Below the pieces are notes generated by a model. It was given only the letters and a program-made list of their open reading frames with translations. It was not told the DNA's origin and ran no database searches. A stretch of 64,000 nt of DNA. Source: Betaproteobacteria bacterium (GTDB lineage: Bacteria > Pseudomonadota > Gammaproteobacteria > Burkholderiales > Usitatibacteraceae). The DNA is taken from assembly GCA_016720925.1 (NCBI GenBank), contig JADKJR010000024.1, forward strand, positions 1 through 64,000. The letters run 5' to 3'. Below, in pieces: positions 1-9,253 of the stretch (position 1 is its first letter; each line of letters begins with the position of its first letter). The position numbers were made by a program, and so were the translations under genes.

Positions 1-56
1 AGGATGGCGTCCGGCAGCCCGCTCGCCCAGCGCGGCGCGCAACGGAGGCTCGTCCG

Positions 57-185
57 TCACCTGGCGCGCGCCTGCCGCCACGCCGCCTTGTTTAAATCGC
101 CGATCTCCAGATCTATGTCGGTGATGCAGTCATCGACGATGACCAGATCGAGAAACGTCGGTTGACTGGCGCTGATGGTGGTCAT
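57..185 (-). CDS. Short unknown ORF (42 aa), probably truncated by a frameshift
   Basis: I do not recognise this product. An ATG at 185 opens a 42-codon frame, downstream of and in the same direction as fliA, which ends in TGA at 57-59. Overlapping the stop, a GTG at 58-60 opens a frame that runs off the left edge (begins MTDEPPLRAALGERAAG). If one G is missing from the GG run at about 60, the two frames join into one longer protein. That would match the one-base losses seen in fliA just upstream. The visible part is rich in Asp, Ile and Leu with no signal peptide or membrane segment. Function unknown. Confidence 0.3.
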   Translation of the reverse strand: MTTISASQPTFLDLVIVDDCITDIDLEIGDLNKAAWRQARAR

Positions 186-280
186 GCCGGTTCGCCTGCC
201 TGATGGTTTGAATGCGAAGCGATGCGCGCGCCCGCGTGAAAGTACGCGGATATCAGGGGATTCGCGATTCTGCGAAGGTA

Positions 281-346
281 AGAAACGCAAGCACTGGCGG
301 GTCGCCGGAGGATATTGCCCGGAAGAGCGCGCCAGTGCTTGAGTTT
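281..346. repeat. Palindromic intergenic element, copy 1
   Basis: The arms caagcactggcg (288-299) and cgccagtgcttg (330-341) are perfectly complementary over 12 bp around a 30-nt centre. It is the best-preserved of seven related elements in the window. A second, decayed hairpin-like stretch (tcgcggaacagcga, about 385-398) follows, as it also does in copy 2. The element fills much of the 186-487 gap between fliA and the short ORF; I see no other feature in that gap. Confidence 0.7.
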
Positions 347-487
347 GTCAGGCGCGTGCGATTGACCGTGCGCCAAACTGTCTATCGCGGAACAGCGACA
401 ATCTGATCCGGGCAAGAGGAGGTTCCTGCATGGTGGCCGGCTGATCCGCCGCCTCGGGAAGGGGAGTTGCGTGCGACATGCACGCAC

Positions 488-1203
488 TCACCAGCCTTTC
501 AGTTTGGAACGCAGCCGTGTCACCGCCTGCGTGTGCAACTGGCAAATACGCGATTCGGTCACACCCATGATCGCGGCGATTTCGCGGAAATTCAGTTCCT
601 GCTCGTAGTACAGACCCATCAATTGCTTTTCGCGTGGGGCAGCTCGTCGATGTGTTTCACCAGTTCCAGGCGGAAGCGTTTGTCGTTGAGCACTTCGACG
701 GATCGCTGGCGGCATCGTTCCCGGCTGGTGGCGGTCGAGGTAATCACCACCATCCGCGCTGGCGTTGTAATCGTCGAAATAAAACAACTGGGACCCTTGG
801 CGTCCTGCAGCAGCTCCTGATAGCGCTCTCAGGAAATATTCATTTCGCGGGCGATTTCACCTTCCGTCGCGGCGTGCCCCAGCCGGTGTTCGAGCTTGGA
901 CATGGCGGTCTCGATGGCGCGCTGGCTCTTGCGAACGCTGCGTGGCAGCCAGTCGTTGTTGCGCAATTCATCGAGCATGGAACCGCGAATGCGCTGGTTG
1001 GCGTAGGTCTCGAACTGGGTGCCCTGGCCTTCTTCGTAACGGCCGATGGCGTCCATCAGTCCGATCATTCCGGCCTGGAACATGTCGTCGAACTCGACGT
1101 TGGCAGGCAGCTTGCCGAGCAGATGGTGGGCAAGACGTTTCACCATGGGCAGGTAATGCTTCAGCTGCGCATCCTTGGAAAGCGTTCCCTGTGCGGTGTA
1201 CAT
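488..1203 (-). pseudogene. fliA: fliA, flagellar sigma-28 factor, multiply disrupted
   Basis: FliA directs RNA polymerase to late flagellar promoters (fliC, motAB, che). The start is the ATG at 1203 (MYTAQG), preceded by AAGGAGG at seven bases. The first 124 codons are intact, with sigma region 2 (FDDMFQAGMIGLMDA, QRIRGSMLDELR). The rest is recognisable only across frames. An in-frame TGA lies at 829-831, then one base each seems lost near 790-796 (before QLFYF), 720-722, 696-702 and in a G4 run at 636-639. Beyond these, region 4 (EKQLMGLYYEQELN, ESRICQLHTQAV) reads cleanly to the stop at 488. The repaired protein would be about 238 aa, normal for FliA. Either real decay or a local patch of bad sequence. 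Confidence 0.85.
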
Positions 1204-1222
1204 ATCGTCTACCTCCTTCATG

Positions 1223-2041
1223 TCAAGACTCACTTAAAGCGTATCGGCCCAGACGCCAGGCCTGCATGGACTGGACCAGTTGCGAAATCTGTGTGGCGGC
1301 ATCACTCGTCGACGCCACGCGAAATACCGAGCTTTGCGCGCGTTCGGCGGCGACAAACGCGGCATCGCGCGGAACGGCGCCGCCGTACTCGATGCTGACG
1401 CCGAGAAATTTCCGCGCCGTGTCGGCCAGACGCTTGAACGCGACGATGCCCTCGTGCGGATTGTCAACACGATTGATCAGTACGCGAAATGCGTGCTGAT
1501 CGTGTTCGACATGCGCGCGCTTGATGCCGGCGTAGGTCGCGGTCAGCGCCTCGCTTTCCGGATTGGTGACGAAAACGAGGTCATCCTCGCTTCGCGTCAT
1601 GGCGGCGACGTCGGCAACATGACCGGCAAGAATGGCGATGTCGAATGGTTCCTCAAGGCGGCGAAAACCCAGGTAGAGCTCCGCAGGGTCGTCGGCCAAC
1701 CTGGCAAGTTCAGGTATGCCTTTCTGCGCTTTCAGCACATGGAAGCCCTCGGCGGCGCGTACGGCGACATCGTGAAATTCGCGCGTGCCGGACAGCAGGT
1801 CGGCCAGATCGTGCGGGATCCGCAATCCCAGCGCATGCGCGACTCCTTTGGCGCCGGTATCGATGACAATCACGCGTTGACCGAGTCTCGCGTAGCACGC
1901 GGCAATATTGTTTACCAGCGAATGAAAACCCGTGCCAAGGCGTGCGGCGGCCATTGGCAACACCATCAGGCCGGGTGGCGGTTCAAACATTTCCCGGAGC
2001 CCGGTGGCCTGGTCTCTGGTGGCAACGGCAGTATCAAGCAT
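1223..2041 (-). CDS. flhG: FleN/FlhG-like MinD-family protein with degenerate P-loop
   Basis: 272 aa, in the FlhG position between flhF and fliA. FlhG proteins are MinD-like ATPases that set flagellar number with FlhF. The fold pattern is visible: a hydrophobic first strand (GLMVLPMAA), LARLGQRVIVID-type second strand, and PHDLADLLSGT as in FlhG. However, the deviant Walker A (usually SGKGGVGKT) reads AARLGTGFHS, with neither lysine, and the switch aspartates are not evident. It is probably a non-hydrolysing member. Its start overlaps the flhF stop by 8 bp, so the two are translationally coupled; fliA follows after 19 bp. Confidence 0.8.
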   Translation of the reverse strand: MLDTAVATRDQATGLREMFEPPPGLMVLPMAAARLGTGFHSLVNNIAACYARLGQRVIVIDTGAKGVAHALGLRIPHDLADLLSGTREFHDVAVRAAEGFHVLKAQKGIPELARLADDPAELYLGFRRLEEPFDIAILAGHVADVAAMTRSEDDLVFVTNPESEALTATYAGIKRAHVEHDQHAFRVLINRVDNPHEGIVAFKRLADTARKFLGVSIEYGGAVPRDAAFVAAERAQSSVFRVASTSDAATQISQLVQSMQAWRLGRYALSES

Positions 2042-3512
2042 GGCGAAGTACCGTGCCTGGCTTCAGTGCCGCTTTGGAAAGAACCAGCGGAATTTCCGCA
2101 TCGTCCAGGGCGAACGCCGGCGCGGCGCGGTGTTTCAGCGCGCAATGCACCAGATACTTCGCGTTGGCGGGATGCAGGTCTTCCGGCACGCGCTGGCCGT
2201 TGGTCACATACTGGATTTGCAGCTTGTGACGAATCACGCAATCGAGCGCGAAACCGAACTTCACCGCTTCATCGATCTTGCTCAGGATCACTTTGGTGGT
2301 ACGCCGATGTCCCTGGCCACCGTAGAGGCGCACCACATCTTCCAGAGTCTCGCCCTGGGCGCTGGCATTCAGGAACAGCACCGGCTCGATGCTGGGTGAA
2401 TTCAGCATCTGAATTTGCGCGGCCAAGCGGCTGTCGCGCTGTCCCATGCCGACGGTATCGATGAGCACCAGATGTTTGTCGCGCATCAGCGCGATCAGGT
2501 CAGCAAGGGTCTGCGCGTCGTGCGCGGTATGCACGGTGACGCCAAGAATTTTTCCGTACGCGCGGAGCTGGTCTTCGGCGCCGATCCGGTAGTTGTCGAC
2601 GGTGATCAGGCCCAGGCTGCGCGCGCCGTTTTTCAGCACACAGCGCGCGGCGAGCTTGGCGGCGGTGGTGGTCTTGCCCACGCCGGTCGGGCCGACCAGT
2701 GCATAGACGCCGCCACGATCGACCAGATCGCTTTCAGCGGGTGAGACCTGGAGATTTCGCAACAGGCTGTCGTGCAGCCAGGTCGCTGCCTGTGGCTCGT
2801 TGTAGTCAGCAGGCAATTTGTCGGCGAGGGCGCGTGCCAGCGCCGGAGAAAAACCGGCGGAAAGCATTTGCGAGATCTGTTTGGCCTGCAGCGGGCGCCG
2901 CGATGCGGTTTCATTCCAGGACATCACGCCCATCTGCTCCTGCAGGATGGACTTCATCTGCTGGATTTCCGCGACGAGTTGCGAGTGTGATGAATTCGAT
3001 TCGCTTCCTGATGCCGCTTCCTGGGTGGTGGCAGCCGATTTGCGGGGTGACGTTGCGGCGGGTGCGGTGCGGGTTTCCACGGCGCGCTGCACTTCATTGC
3101 GCTGCCCCACGCCGCGCTGCACTTCATTGCGCTGTACGAAATGCGCAAACGATTCCGCGGCAGGAACTTCGCCGGGCTTGAATACGCGTGCATCGGCTGG
3201 TGCGCGGCGCGCGGAGCCGAGTGCGGCGACTTTGGCGAGCTTGGCCTGCGTTGCCTGCGCGATGCGGGCCATGGTCGTCAGCGTTGCCGGATCCACCGGC
3301 GCGTCGGGGGCGGGAGATGCTGGCGTGGCCGGTGCTTCCAGTCGCGGCGATCGATCGATCAGCGCCGCGATATCGTTGTGGGCCGACGCGATCACTTCGA
3401 CGCCGCCATCGACTTTCTGATTGGACAGGATGACCGCCTCGTCGCCCATTTCGGCGCGAACCTGCTTGATGGCTTCGCGGGATGTGGCACTGAAAAATCG
3501 TTTCACGCTCAT
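2034..3512 (-). CDS. flhF: FlhF, SRP-type GTPase for flagellar placement
   Basis: 492 aa. FlhF is a signal-recognition-particle GTPase that recruits early flagellar parts to the pole or chosen site. The N-terminal start MSVKRFFSATSREAIKQVR is typical. A variable linker of about 220 residues follows. The GTPase domain begins near residue 270 with G1 VGPTGVGKTTTAAKLAARC, then DTVGMGQRD (G3) and LSKIDEA (G4). The linker contains a tandem near-repeat (QRNEVQRGVG/QRNEVQRAVE) encoded around 3088-3136. It overlaps flhA by 4 bp (ATGA) and fleN by 8 bp. Confidence 0.95.
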   Translation of the reverse strand: MSVKRFFSATSREAIKQVRAEMGDEAVILSNQKVDGGVEVIASAHNDIAALIDRSPRLEAPATPASPAPDAPVDPATLTTMARIAQATQAKLAKVAALGSARRAPADARVFKPGEVPAAESFAHFVQRNEVQRGVGQRNEVQRAVETRTAPAATSPRKSAATTQEAASGSESNSSHSQLVAEIQQMKSILQEQMGVMSWNETASRRPLQAKQISQMLSAGFSPALARALADKLPADYNEPQAATWLHDSLLRNLQVSPAESDLVDRGGVYALVGPTGVGKTTTAAKLAARCVLKNGARSLGLITVDNYRIGAEDQLRAYGKILGVTVHTAHDAQTLADLIALMRDKHLVLIDTVGMGQRDSRLAAQIQMLNSPSIEPVLFLNASAQGETLEDVVRLYGGQGHRRTTKVILSKIDEAVKFGFALDCVIRHKLQIQYVTNGQRVPEDLHPANAKYLVHCALKHRAAPAFALDDAEIPLVLSKAALKPGTVLRHA

Positions 3513-5587
3513 GCTTGTGCTCCTACAACGGTGCTAACGCGGATTGCGGAAAAATCGGGAATCTCGCCGTGGCCCAGGACCTTCAGGCGGGGTGCGGCAC
3601 GTTTCATCAGGCGCGCGACCGAGGTACGCAACCGGTCGGGCACCAGCAGGACGGCAGGAAGGCCGAGGCCTTCCTGGCGCTCCGCGGCTTCCGCGGTACG
3701 GGAGACGATCATCTCGCCCAGACCGGGTTCGACCGCGAGCGCTTCACCGCTGTTGGCGCCTAGCGCCTGGCCCAGCATGCGTTCAATCTCGGGATCGAGC
3801 GCGATGATGTCGAGTTCACGAGTCTGGCCGTATATTTTGTGGACGATGAAGCGGCCGAGCCGGGTGCGCACGGCATTGGTGATGTCGGCGGGATTCTGGG
3901 TCTGCGCGCCGGCTTCGGCGATCGCATCGAGAATGCTGCGCAGGTCGCGGACAGGAACGCCTTCTTCGAGAAGGTTTTGCAGTACCTTCTGGAACGTGGC
4001 GATCGAAATCAATTTCGGCACGATGTCGTCGAGCAGTTTGGGCGCGTATTTGTTGACATGCTCCATCAGCGCCTGGGTTTCCTGACGTCCCAGCAACTGC
4101 GCGGCCTGGCCGTGCATCAGGTGCGAAAGATGGGTCGCGACAACGGTCGCGGCGTCGACCACCGTGTAGCCGTGGGTCTGCGCGAAGTCGCGCTGGCTTG
4201 CTTCGATCCACGTTGCGGGCAAACCGAATGCCGGATCGCGGGTCGCGCTGCCGATCAGTGGTGTGCTGGCTTCGCCCGGATTGATTGCCAGCAGCATGCC
4301 GGAAATCGCTTCGCCCTCGCCGACCGAGACTCCCCTGAGCGTGATGCGATAGGCGTTGGGCTTGAGTTCGAGGTTGTCGCGGATATGCACGGCCGACGGC
4401 AGGAAGCCCACGTCCTGTGCAAATTTCTTGCGGATGGCCTTGATGCGTTTCAGCAACTCGCCGTCCTGCGCCTGATCGACCAGCGGAATCAGCCGGTATC
4501 CGACTTCGAGCCCGACCATGTCGACCGGCTCCAGATCGTCCCACGAGGCTTCATCGTTCTTTACCGGTGCGGCGGGGGCTTCGACAGGAACCAGGGCCGC
4601 CTGTTTGCGGCGCTCGGTGAGCCACCATGCGCCGTATCCCAAGGCGCCGGCCATCATCAGGAAAGCGACATGCGGCATGCCCGGGATCACGCCGATGAGC
4701 AGCAGCACGGCGGCAGTCAGGCCGATCGAGCGCGGCATCGTGAACAATTGCGTGGAAATCTGCGTGCCGATATCCTGGTCGGTGCCGACGCGGGCAACGA
4801 TCATGGCGGCGGCGACAGAAATCACCAGCGCGGGAATCTGTGCGACCAGGCCGTCGCCGATGGCCAGCAGGATGTAGTTGTTGGCGGCCTGCGCGACCGA
4901 CAGATTATGCTGGGCGATGCCGATGATGAGGCCGCCGATGATATTGATGAACAGGATGAGGATGCCGGCGATTGCGTCGCCACGGACGAATTTCGATGCA
5001 CCGTCCATCGAGCCGAAGAATTCCGCTTCCTGTGTGATTTCCGAGCGGCGGCGCTTGGCCTCGGCCTGATCGATGATGCCGGCATTCATGTCGGCGTCGA
5101 TGGCCATTTGCTTGCCCGGCATGGCATCCAGGGTGAAGCGGGCGGAAACCTCGGCGATGCGGCCCGCGCCCTTGGTGACCACCACAAAATTGATGACCAC
5201 GATAATCGCGAAGACGATGATGCCAACGGCAAAATTGCCGCCGATCAGGAAGTGGGCAAAGGCTTCGATCAGCTTGCCGGCGGCGTCACCGCCGGTGTGA
5301 CCATTGAGCAGCACGACGCGGGTGGACGCCACATTCAGCGACAGCCGCAGCAACGTGGTCACCAGCAGGACCGTCGGGAATGCGGCAAATTCGAGTGGTT
5401 TGCGCGTGTACACCGCCACCAGCAGGACCACCAGCGACAAGGCAATATTGAATGTGAACAGAAAATCCAGTGCGAACGCCGGCAGCGGCAGCACCATCAT
5501 CACCAGGATCATCAGAATGAGGATCGGCGCGGCCAGGGTTTTCCACTGTATGTCGCCAAGATTCAGGCGGTTGAGGACGGCGTTCAT
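3509..5587 (-). CDS. flhA: FlhA, flagellar type III export gate protein
   Basis: 692 aa, the usual length. FlhA forms the nonameric export-gate ring and its cytoplasmic domain docks chaperone-substrate complexes. The N-terminal half is hydrophobic with about eight membrane segments (for example ILILMILVMMVLPLPAFALD and VVLLVAVYT). The conserved cytoplasmic loop (GAGRIAEVSARFTLDAMPGKQM, two pieces) precedes the second membrane block, and the soluble C-terminal domain starts near residue 350. It overlaps flhB upstream and flhF downstream by ATGA junctions, so the genes are tightly coupled. Confidence 0.97.
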   Translation of the reverse strand: MNAVLNRLNLGDIQWKTLAAPILILMILVMMVLPLPAFALDFLFTFNIALSLVVLLVAVYTRKPLEFAAFPTVLLVTTLLRLSLNVASTRVVLLNGHTGGDAAGKLIEAFAHFLIGGNFAVGIIVFAIIVVINFVVVTKGAGRIAEVSARFTLDAMPGKQMAIDADMNAGIIDQAEAKRRRSEITQEAEFFGSMDGASKFVRGDAIAGILILFINIIGGLIIGIAQHNLSVAQAANNYILLAIGDGLVAQIPALVISVAAAMIVARVGTDQDIGTQISTQLFTMPRSIGLTAAVLLLIGVIPGMPHVAFLMMAGALGYGAWWLTERRKQAALVPVEAPAAPVKNDEASWDDLEPVDMVGLEVGYRLIPLVDQAQDGELLKRIKAIRKKFAQDVGFLPSAVHIRDNLELKPNAYRITLRGVSVGEGEAISGMLLAINPGEASTPLIGSATRDPAFGLPATWIEASQRDFAQTHGYTVVDAATVVATHLSHLMHGQAAQLLGRQETQALMEHVNKYAPKLLDDIVPKLISIATFQKVLQNLLEEGVPVRDLRSILDAIAEAGAQTQNPADITNAVRTRLGRFIVHKIYGQTRELDIIALDPEIERMLGQALGANSGEALAVEPGLGEMIVSRTAEAAERQEGLGLPAVLLVPDRLRTSVARLMKRAAPRLKVLGHGEIPDFSAIRVSTVVGAQA

Positions 5588-6726
5588 TGATGGCTCCCCA
5601 GCGGATCAAGGCCGGTTGGAATTTCGATCAGGCCGGGTTCGCGCAGGGTCATGCCCGGTGCCAGGCGCTTCAGTTGATAAACGTAGGCCAGCACCTGCGC
5701 GACGGCGTTGTACAACGTCACCGGTACTTCCTCGCCGATCTCGGCGTGGCGATGCAACGCGCGGGCCAGCGCCGGCTGTTCCATCACCGGGACATTGTGT
5801 TCGGCCGCGATTTCGCGAATGCGCAAGGCGATCAGGTCGGCGCCCTTTGCGACGACGGTCGGCGCCCGCATCTTGCCGTCGTGGTAGGCCAGTGCGACCG
5901 CAAAGTGCGTTGGATTGGTGACGATCACGTCGGCCGTCGGGATTGCATCCATCATCCGCCGGCGGGCCGCATCGCGTTGCAGCGCGCGGATCCTCGCCTT
6001 GACGTGCGGGTCGCCATCGTTTTCCTTGGATTCACGCTTGACTTCCTCGAAGGTCATCTTGAGGGCGGAGTGATGGCGCCACAATTGCGCGGGCACGTCG
6101 ATTATCGCGGCCAGCGCAATCACGCCTATCATCGCGCCGAGGCTCATCAACAGCATCCCGCCGGTGTTGGAGAGGGCGGCATTGAGTGGAATGCTGGCAA
6201 GCTGCGCGAACTGTTCGCGGCCATTCATCAGCGTCGTCACGGCAACGATGGCGAGACAGATGGCGATCAGGATCGATTTGCCCATTTCGATCAAACCATG
6301 CTTGTCGAACATGCGGCTGATACCGGTAATCGGATTGAGTTTGGCGAAATTGGGCATTACCGGCTTCAAGGTGAAGTTCCAGCCGCTCAGCGCCAGCGGC
6401 GCGGCGATTGCTGCCAGCAGCAGCAGCGCGAGAATGGGAATGGCAGCAATAACCCCGGCGCCCGTCAACGCCATGAGACGCAGGCCCATGCTGCCTTCGC
6501 CGGCAATGGCGGCATGGTCAAAACGCAGACCCTGTGTCATGAGTTCGAGCGAATCCTGAAACAACTTTGGACCCAATCCCATCAATCCGAACAGCGCGGC
6601 ACCGAGCAGCAGGAAGCTGGCGAGTTCTTTCGAACGCGCGACGCGGCCTTCCTCGCGTGCATCCTTGAGCCGCTTTTCCGAGGCGGGCAGGTTGCGGTCT
6701 TCAGCGCTGTTTTCTTGTTCAGACAT
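5584..6726 (-). CDS. flhB: FlhB, export gate and substrate-specificity switch
   Basis: 380 aa. FlhB cleaves itself between Asn and Pro of NPTH, which switches export from rod/hook to filament substrates when FliK signals. The NPTHFAVAL motif is present near residue 270. N-terminal features are the GEKTE-like charged start (SEKRLKDAREEGRVARSKEL) and four membrane segments. The C-terminal domain ends with the expected ALARALHRHAEIGEEVP segment. It is the first gene of the ATGA-linked flhB-flhA-flhF block. About 300 bp separate it from cheZ, and that gap holds palindrome copy 2. Confidence 0.97.
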   Translation of the reverse strand: MSEQENSAEDRNLPASEKRLKDAREEGRVARSKELASFLLLGAALFGLMGLGPKLFQDSLELMTQGLRFDHAAIAGEGSMGLRLMALTGAGVIAAIPILALLLLAAIAAPLALSGWNFTLKPVMPNFAKLNPITGISRMFDKHGLIEMGKSILIAICLAIVAVTTLMNGREQFAQLASIPLNAALSNTGGMLLMSLGAMIGVIALAAIIDVPAQLWRHHSALKMTFEEVKRESKENDGDPHVKARIRALQRDAARRRMMDAIPTADVIVTNPTHFAVALAYHDGKMRAPTVVAKGADLIALRIREIAAEHNVPVMEQPALARALHRHAEIGEEVPVTLYNAVAQVLAYVYQLKRLAPGMTLREPGLIEIPTGLDPLGSHQ

Positions 6727-6835
6727 GGCGTGACATAAGCCTTTCTATGTCAGCCATTATTCCGGTGCGGGCCGGATTGTAAGGAGCGAATATGGGGGGA
6801 ATTCGCCCTTATTTGCGGGCTTGGAGGCTACGGGG

Positions 6836-6953
6836 CAAAGTCAAGCACTGGCGCGGCTTCTGGCGGCATTGTGGCCTGAAAGTGCCGCCAGTGCTGGTGT
6901 TTGGCCTGTGCGCCGCGATGGGATGAATCGCAATCGCGGAATAGCGATTGCGA
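6836..6953. repeat. Palindromic intergenic element, copy 2, with second hairpin
   Basis: The arms agcactggcg (6844-6853) and cgccagtgct (6886-6895) are complementary over 10 bp. A second perfect stem follows: tcgcaatcgc (6928-6937) with gcgattgcga (6944-6953), loop ggaata, then a short T-rich stretch. Both lie between flhB and cheZ. Either could act as an mRNA-stabilising or weak terminator structure inside the motility transcript. I see no other feature in the 6727-7024 gap. Confidence 0.7.
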
Positions 6954-7024
6954 CTTTTCGCCAACCCGCATTTCGTGCGGCTTCATCAGGGCTGCGGATC
7001 GCGGCAACAACTGGGACGCGACGT

Positions 7025-7720
7025 TTAGAAACCCAGGCTTGCCAGCATGTCATCCACCTGAGATTGGTTGGTCACGATATCGGTACGGTCTTCGGTCTGA
7101 ACCACCGGCCCCGCCAGGAACTCGGTGTCGTTGGAGGGCGCGGGCGCCTTGGCGCGGCGTTCCAATGGCGTGGTTTCCATCAGCAGCGCCACCAGTTGCT
7201 CTTCCAGAGTTTGCGCGAGGTCGACAACCTTGCGAATGACCTGGCCCGTCAAGTCGTGGAAATCCTGCGCCATCATGATATCGGTGAGGTAGCTGTTGGC
7301 GAGGTCCGATGACATCGACAGACTCCCCAAAAACTCATGCGTATCGCTGACCAGCGCCTTGCCCTGCGGACCGTCCAGGGACTTTCCAATATGGCTATTC
7401 CAGCGCTCCTTGAGGGCGTTGGCGCCTTCTTTCATTTCATCCTGGGTGACGCGCGCGAACTCGACGGTATTCAGAACTTTTTCCGCCGATTCGCCGGTCA
7501 GCTTGGCGATATACGAAAGTCGCGCACGCGCATCCGGCAGGGCATCGACCGCGGTCTCGAGTGTCTTGTTCTTGTCATAGCCAAGCTCGCACAGGGCATC
7601 ATGCAGGTGGCGGGTAATGACACCGATTCGCTGCAGGACATCTTTTGCCTCCAGGTCCGGTTCGAAGTCGGCGGGCGGTGCATTTTTCTTGGCGCGGGAA
7701 GAGGCGGTGTTTGCTTTCAT
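7025..7720 (-). CDS. cheZ: CheZ, CheY-phosphate phosphatase
   Basis: 231 aa. CheZ speeds dephosphorylation of CheY-P, resetting the motor switch. The central four-helix motif MAQDFHDLTGQVIRKV carries the Asp and Gln needed for catalysis. The C-terminus SQVDDMLASLGF is the CheY-binding tail. I chose the ATG at 7720 (MKANTASS) because longer frames run into cheY. It lies 7 bp after cheY, so the phosphatase and its target are made together. Confidence 0.95.
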   Translation of the reverse strand: MKANTASSRAKKNAPPADFEPDLEAKDVLQRIGVITRHLHDALCELGYDKNKTLETAVDALPDARARLSYIAKLTGESAEKVLNTVEFARVTQDEMKEGANALKERWNSHIGKSLDGPQGKALVSDTHEFLGSLSMSSDLANSYLTDIMMAQDFHDLTGQVIRKVVDLAQTLEEQLVALLMETTPLERRAKAPAPSNDTEFLAGPVVQTEDRTDIVTNQSQVDDMLASLGF

Positions 7721-7727
7721 GGCTGTC

Positions 7728-8120
7728 TCACTTCGCGAATTTCTGCACAATTTTGAGGACCTTTTCCTCCAGCGTGGCCTTGGTGAACGGTTTGACAATG
7801 TAGCCACTGGCGCCACCCTGGGCGGCGGCAAGGATGTTTTCCTTTTTTGCCTCCGCGGTCACCATCAGCACCGGCAGACCCTTGAGGTTGTCATCGGCTC
7901 GGATCTGGGTCAGCAATTCAAAACCGTTCATGTTCGGCATGTTGATATCGGATACCACGAAGTCGAAATTGCCGCCACGCAGTTTGGCGAGCGCGACCAC
8001 GCCGTCTTCCGCTTCGTCGGCATTGTTGTAGCCGATTTCCTTCAACAGGTTGCGCACGATTCGGCGCATGGTCGAGAAATCGTCAACGATCAGAAATTTC
8101 AGGTCAGCAACGGGACTCAT
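7728..8120 (-). CDS. cheY: CheY, chemotaxis response regulator
   Basis: 130 aa, a stand-alone receiver domain. The acidic pair is Asp13/Asp14 (IVDDFSTMRR), the phosphoacceptor is Asp58 (VVSDINMPNMNG), the switch Thr is residue 88 (VLMVTAE) and the conserved Lys is 110 (YIVKPF). CheY-P binds FliM and FliN to change rotation direction. It sits between motB and cheZ. cheA, cheW, cheR, cheB and cheD, often found beside cheY in related clusters, are not here. Confidence 0.97.
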   Translation of the reverse strand: MSPVADLKFLIVDDFSTMRRIVRNLLKEIGYNNADEAEDGVVALAKLRGGNFDFVVSDINMPNMNGFELLTQIRADDNLKGLPVLMVTAEAKKENILAAAQGGASGYIVKPFTKATLEEKVLKIVQKFAK

Positions 8121-8192
8121 TTTGGCTCCTTTGGCGGACTCCGCACCTGCTGGTGCCGGAGTGTCTGTCTGGTTATCGGCCCGGTCGGGGCA

Positions 8193-9212
8193 TTACTTAG
8201 GGGCGACGGCTGCATCAGGCGTGGTGGCCGGTGGTGTGAGCGGTGGCGGCACAGCAGCGGCTGCCGGCGATTTCACCGCGTCCACCGCGTCCACCGCGGC
8301 CGCGACATCATCCGCATCCTGCACCTCGATCTGGCCGCCTCCGCGCGTCAGGCGCTCCTCGGCATCCTTGTTCATGACAATGATGGTGATGCGGCGGTTG
8401 GCCGGATCCTTGGGGTCGTCCGCATTGAACGGCGCAGACGACGCGAGCCCGACGACGCGGTAAATTTTTTCTTCGCTCATGCCGCCGGCGATCAGTTCGC
8501 GGCGCGAGGCATTGGCGCGATCCACCGAGAGTTCCCAGTTCGAATAGCCGCGCTGGCCATTCTGGAAGGCGTAGGCGTCGGTGTGGCCGGAAAGCGTAAC
8601 CTTGTTTTCAACATCGTTCAGCACGCCGCCGATCGCGCGCAGCAATTCGCGCATATAGTCCTTGACGGACGCGCGGCCGATATCGAACATGGGCCGATTC
8701 TGTTCATCGACGATCTGGATGCGCAGTCCGTCCTTGGTGATGTCGAGGCGAATCTGATTGCGGAACGCTTTCAGGCGCGGGCTGTTGTCGAGCACGGCTT
8801 CGACATCGGCCATCAGTTTCTTCATTCGTTCGCCTTCGATCCTTTGGCGATCCGCTTTCAACGCCTGCAGGTTGATCGTGCGCTTTTTCGCTTCGATGTC
8901 CCCCTTCTTCACCTGCCCGACCGCGCGGGTCAGATCGGTGCCTCCACCCTTCAGCACGCTTGAGCTGTCGCCGGAACCGGAACCGCCGCCCATCGCGACT
9001 TTCATGGGATTGTTGAAGTATTCGGCGATGCCGCTCAGTTCGCCTTTCGACGTCGAGCCGAGCAACCACATCAGCAGGAAGAACGCCATCATCGCCGTCA
9101 CAAAATCGGCGTAGGCAATTTTCCACGCCCCGCCGTGGTGAGGGTGGCCGCCTTTCTTGATGCGGCGAATGACTACCGTTGGCTGGGCTTTTGGTTTTTT
9201 TGAAGTGGTCAT
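8193..9212 (-). CDS. motB: MotB, peptidoglycan-anchored stator subunit
   Basis: 339 aa. One membrane segment at about residues 30-50 carries the proton-binding Asp36 (YADFVTAMMAFFLLMWLL). A plug/linker follows, then an OmpA-like peptidoglycan-binding domain (LSGHTDAYAF, LSVDRANASRREL) around residues 205-280. The last 50 residues are Ala/Pro/Val/Asp-rich and probably disordered, with a small repeat (DAVDAV). With MotA it makes the proton-driven stator. It follows motA by 41 bp. Confidence 0.96.
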   Translation of the reverse strand: MTTSKKPKAQPTVVIRRIKKGGHPHHGGAWKIAYADFVTAMMAFFLLMWLLGSTSKGELSGIAEYFNNPMKVAMGGGSGSGDSSSVLKGGGTDLTRAVGQVKKGDIEAKKRTINLQALKADRQRIEGERMKKLMADVEAVLDNSPRLKAFRNQIRLDITKDGLRIQIVDEQNRPMFDIGRASVKDYMRELLRAIGGVLNDVENKVTLSGHTDAYAFQNGQRGYSNWELSVDRANASRRELIAGGMSEEKIYRVVGLASSAPFNADDPKDPANRRITIIVMNKDAEERLTRGGGQIEVQDADDVAAAVDAVDAVKSPAAAAVPPPLTPPATTPDAAVAPK

Positions 9213-9253
9213 GGCGGCATTTCAAGGTTCGGCACGGCGCAAGCTGGTACGCG

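Noticed and set aside
3839..5590. Long plus-strand frame of 583 codons opposite flhA
   Set aside because: It mirrors a highly conserved flhA gene; its His/Asp/Gln-rich translation is the usual shadow of a G+C-rich gene and it has no family features.
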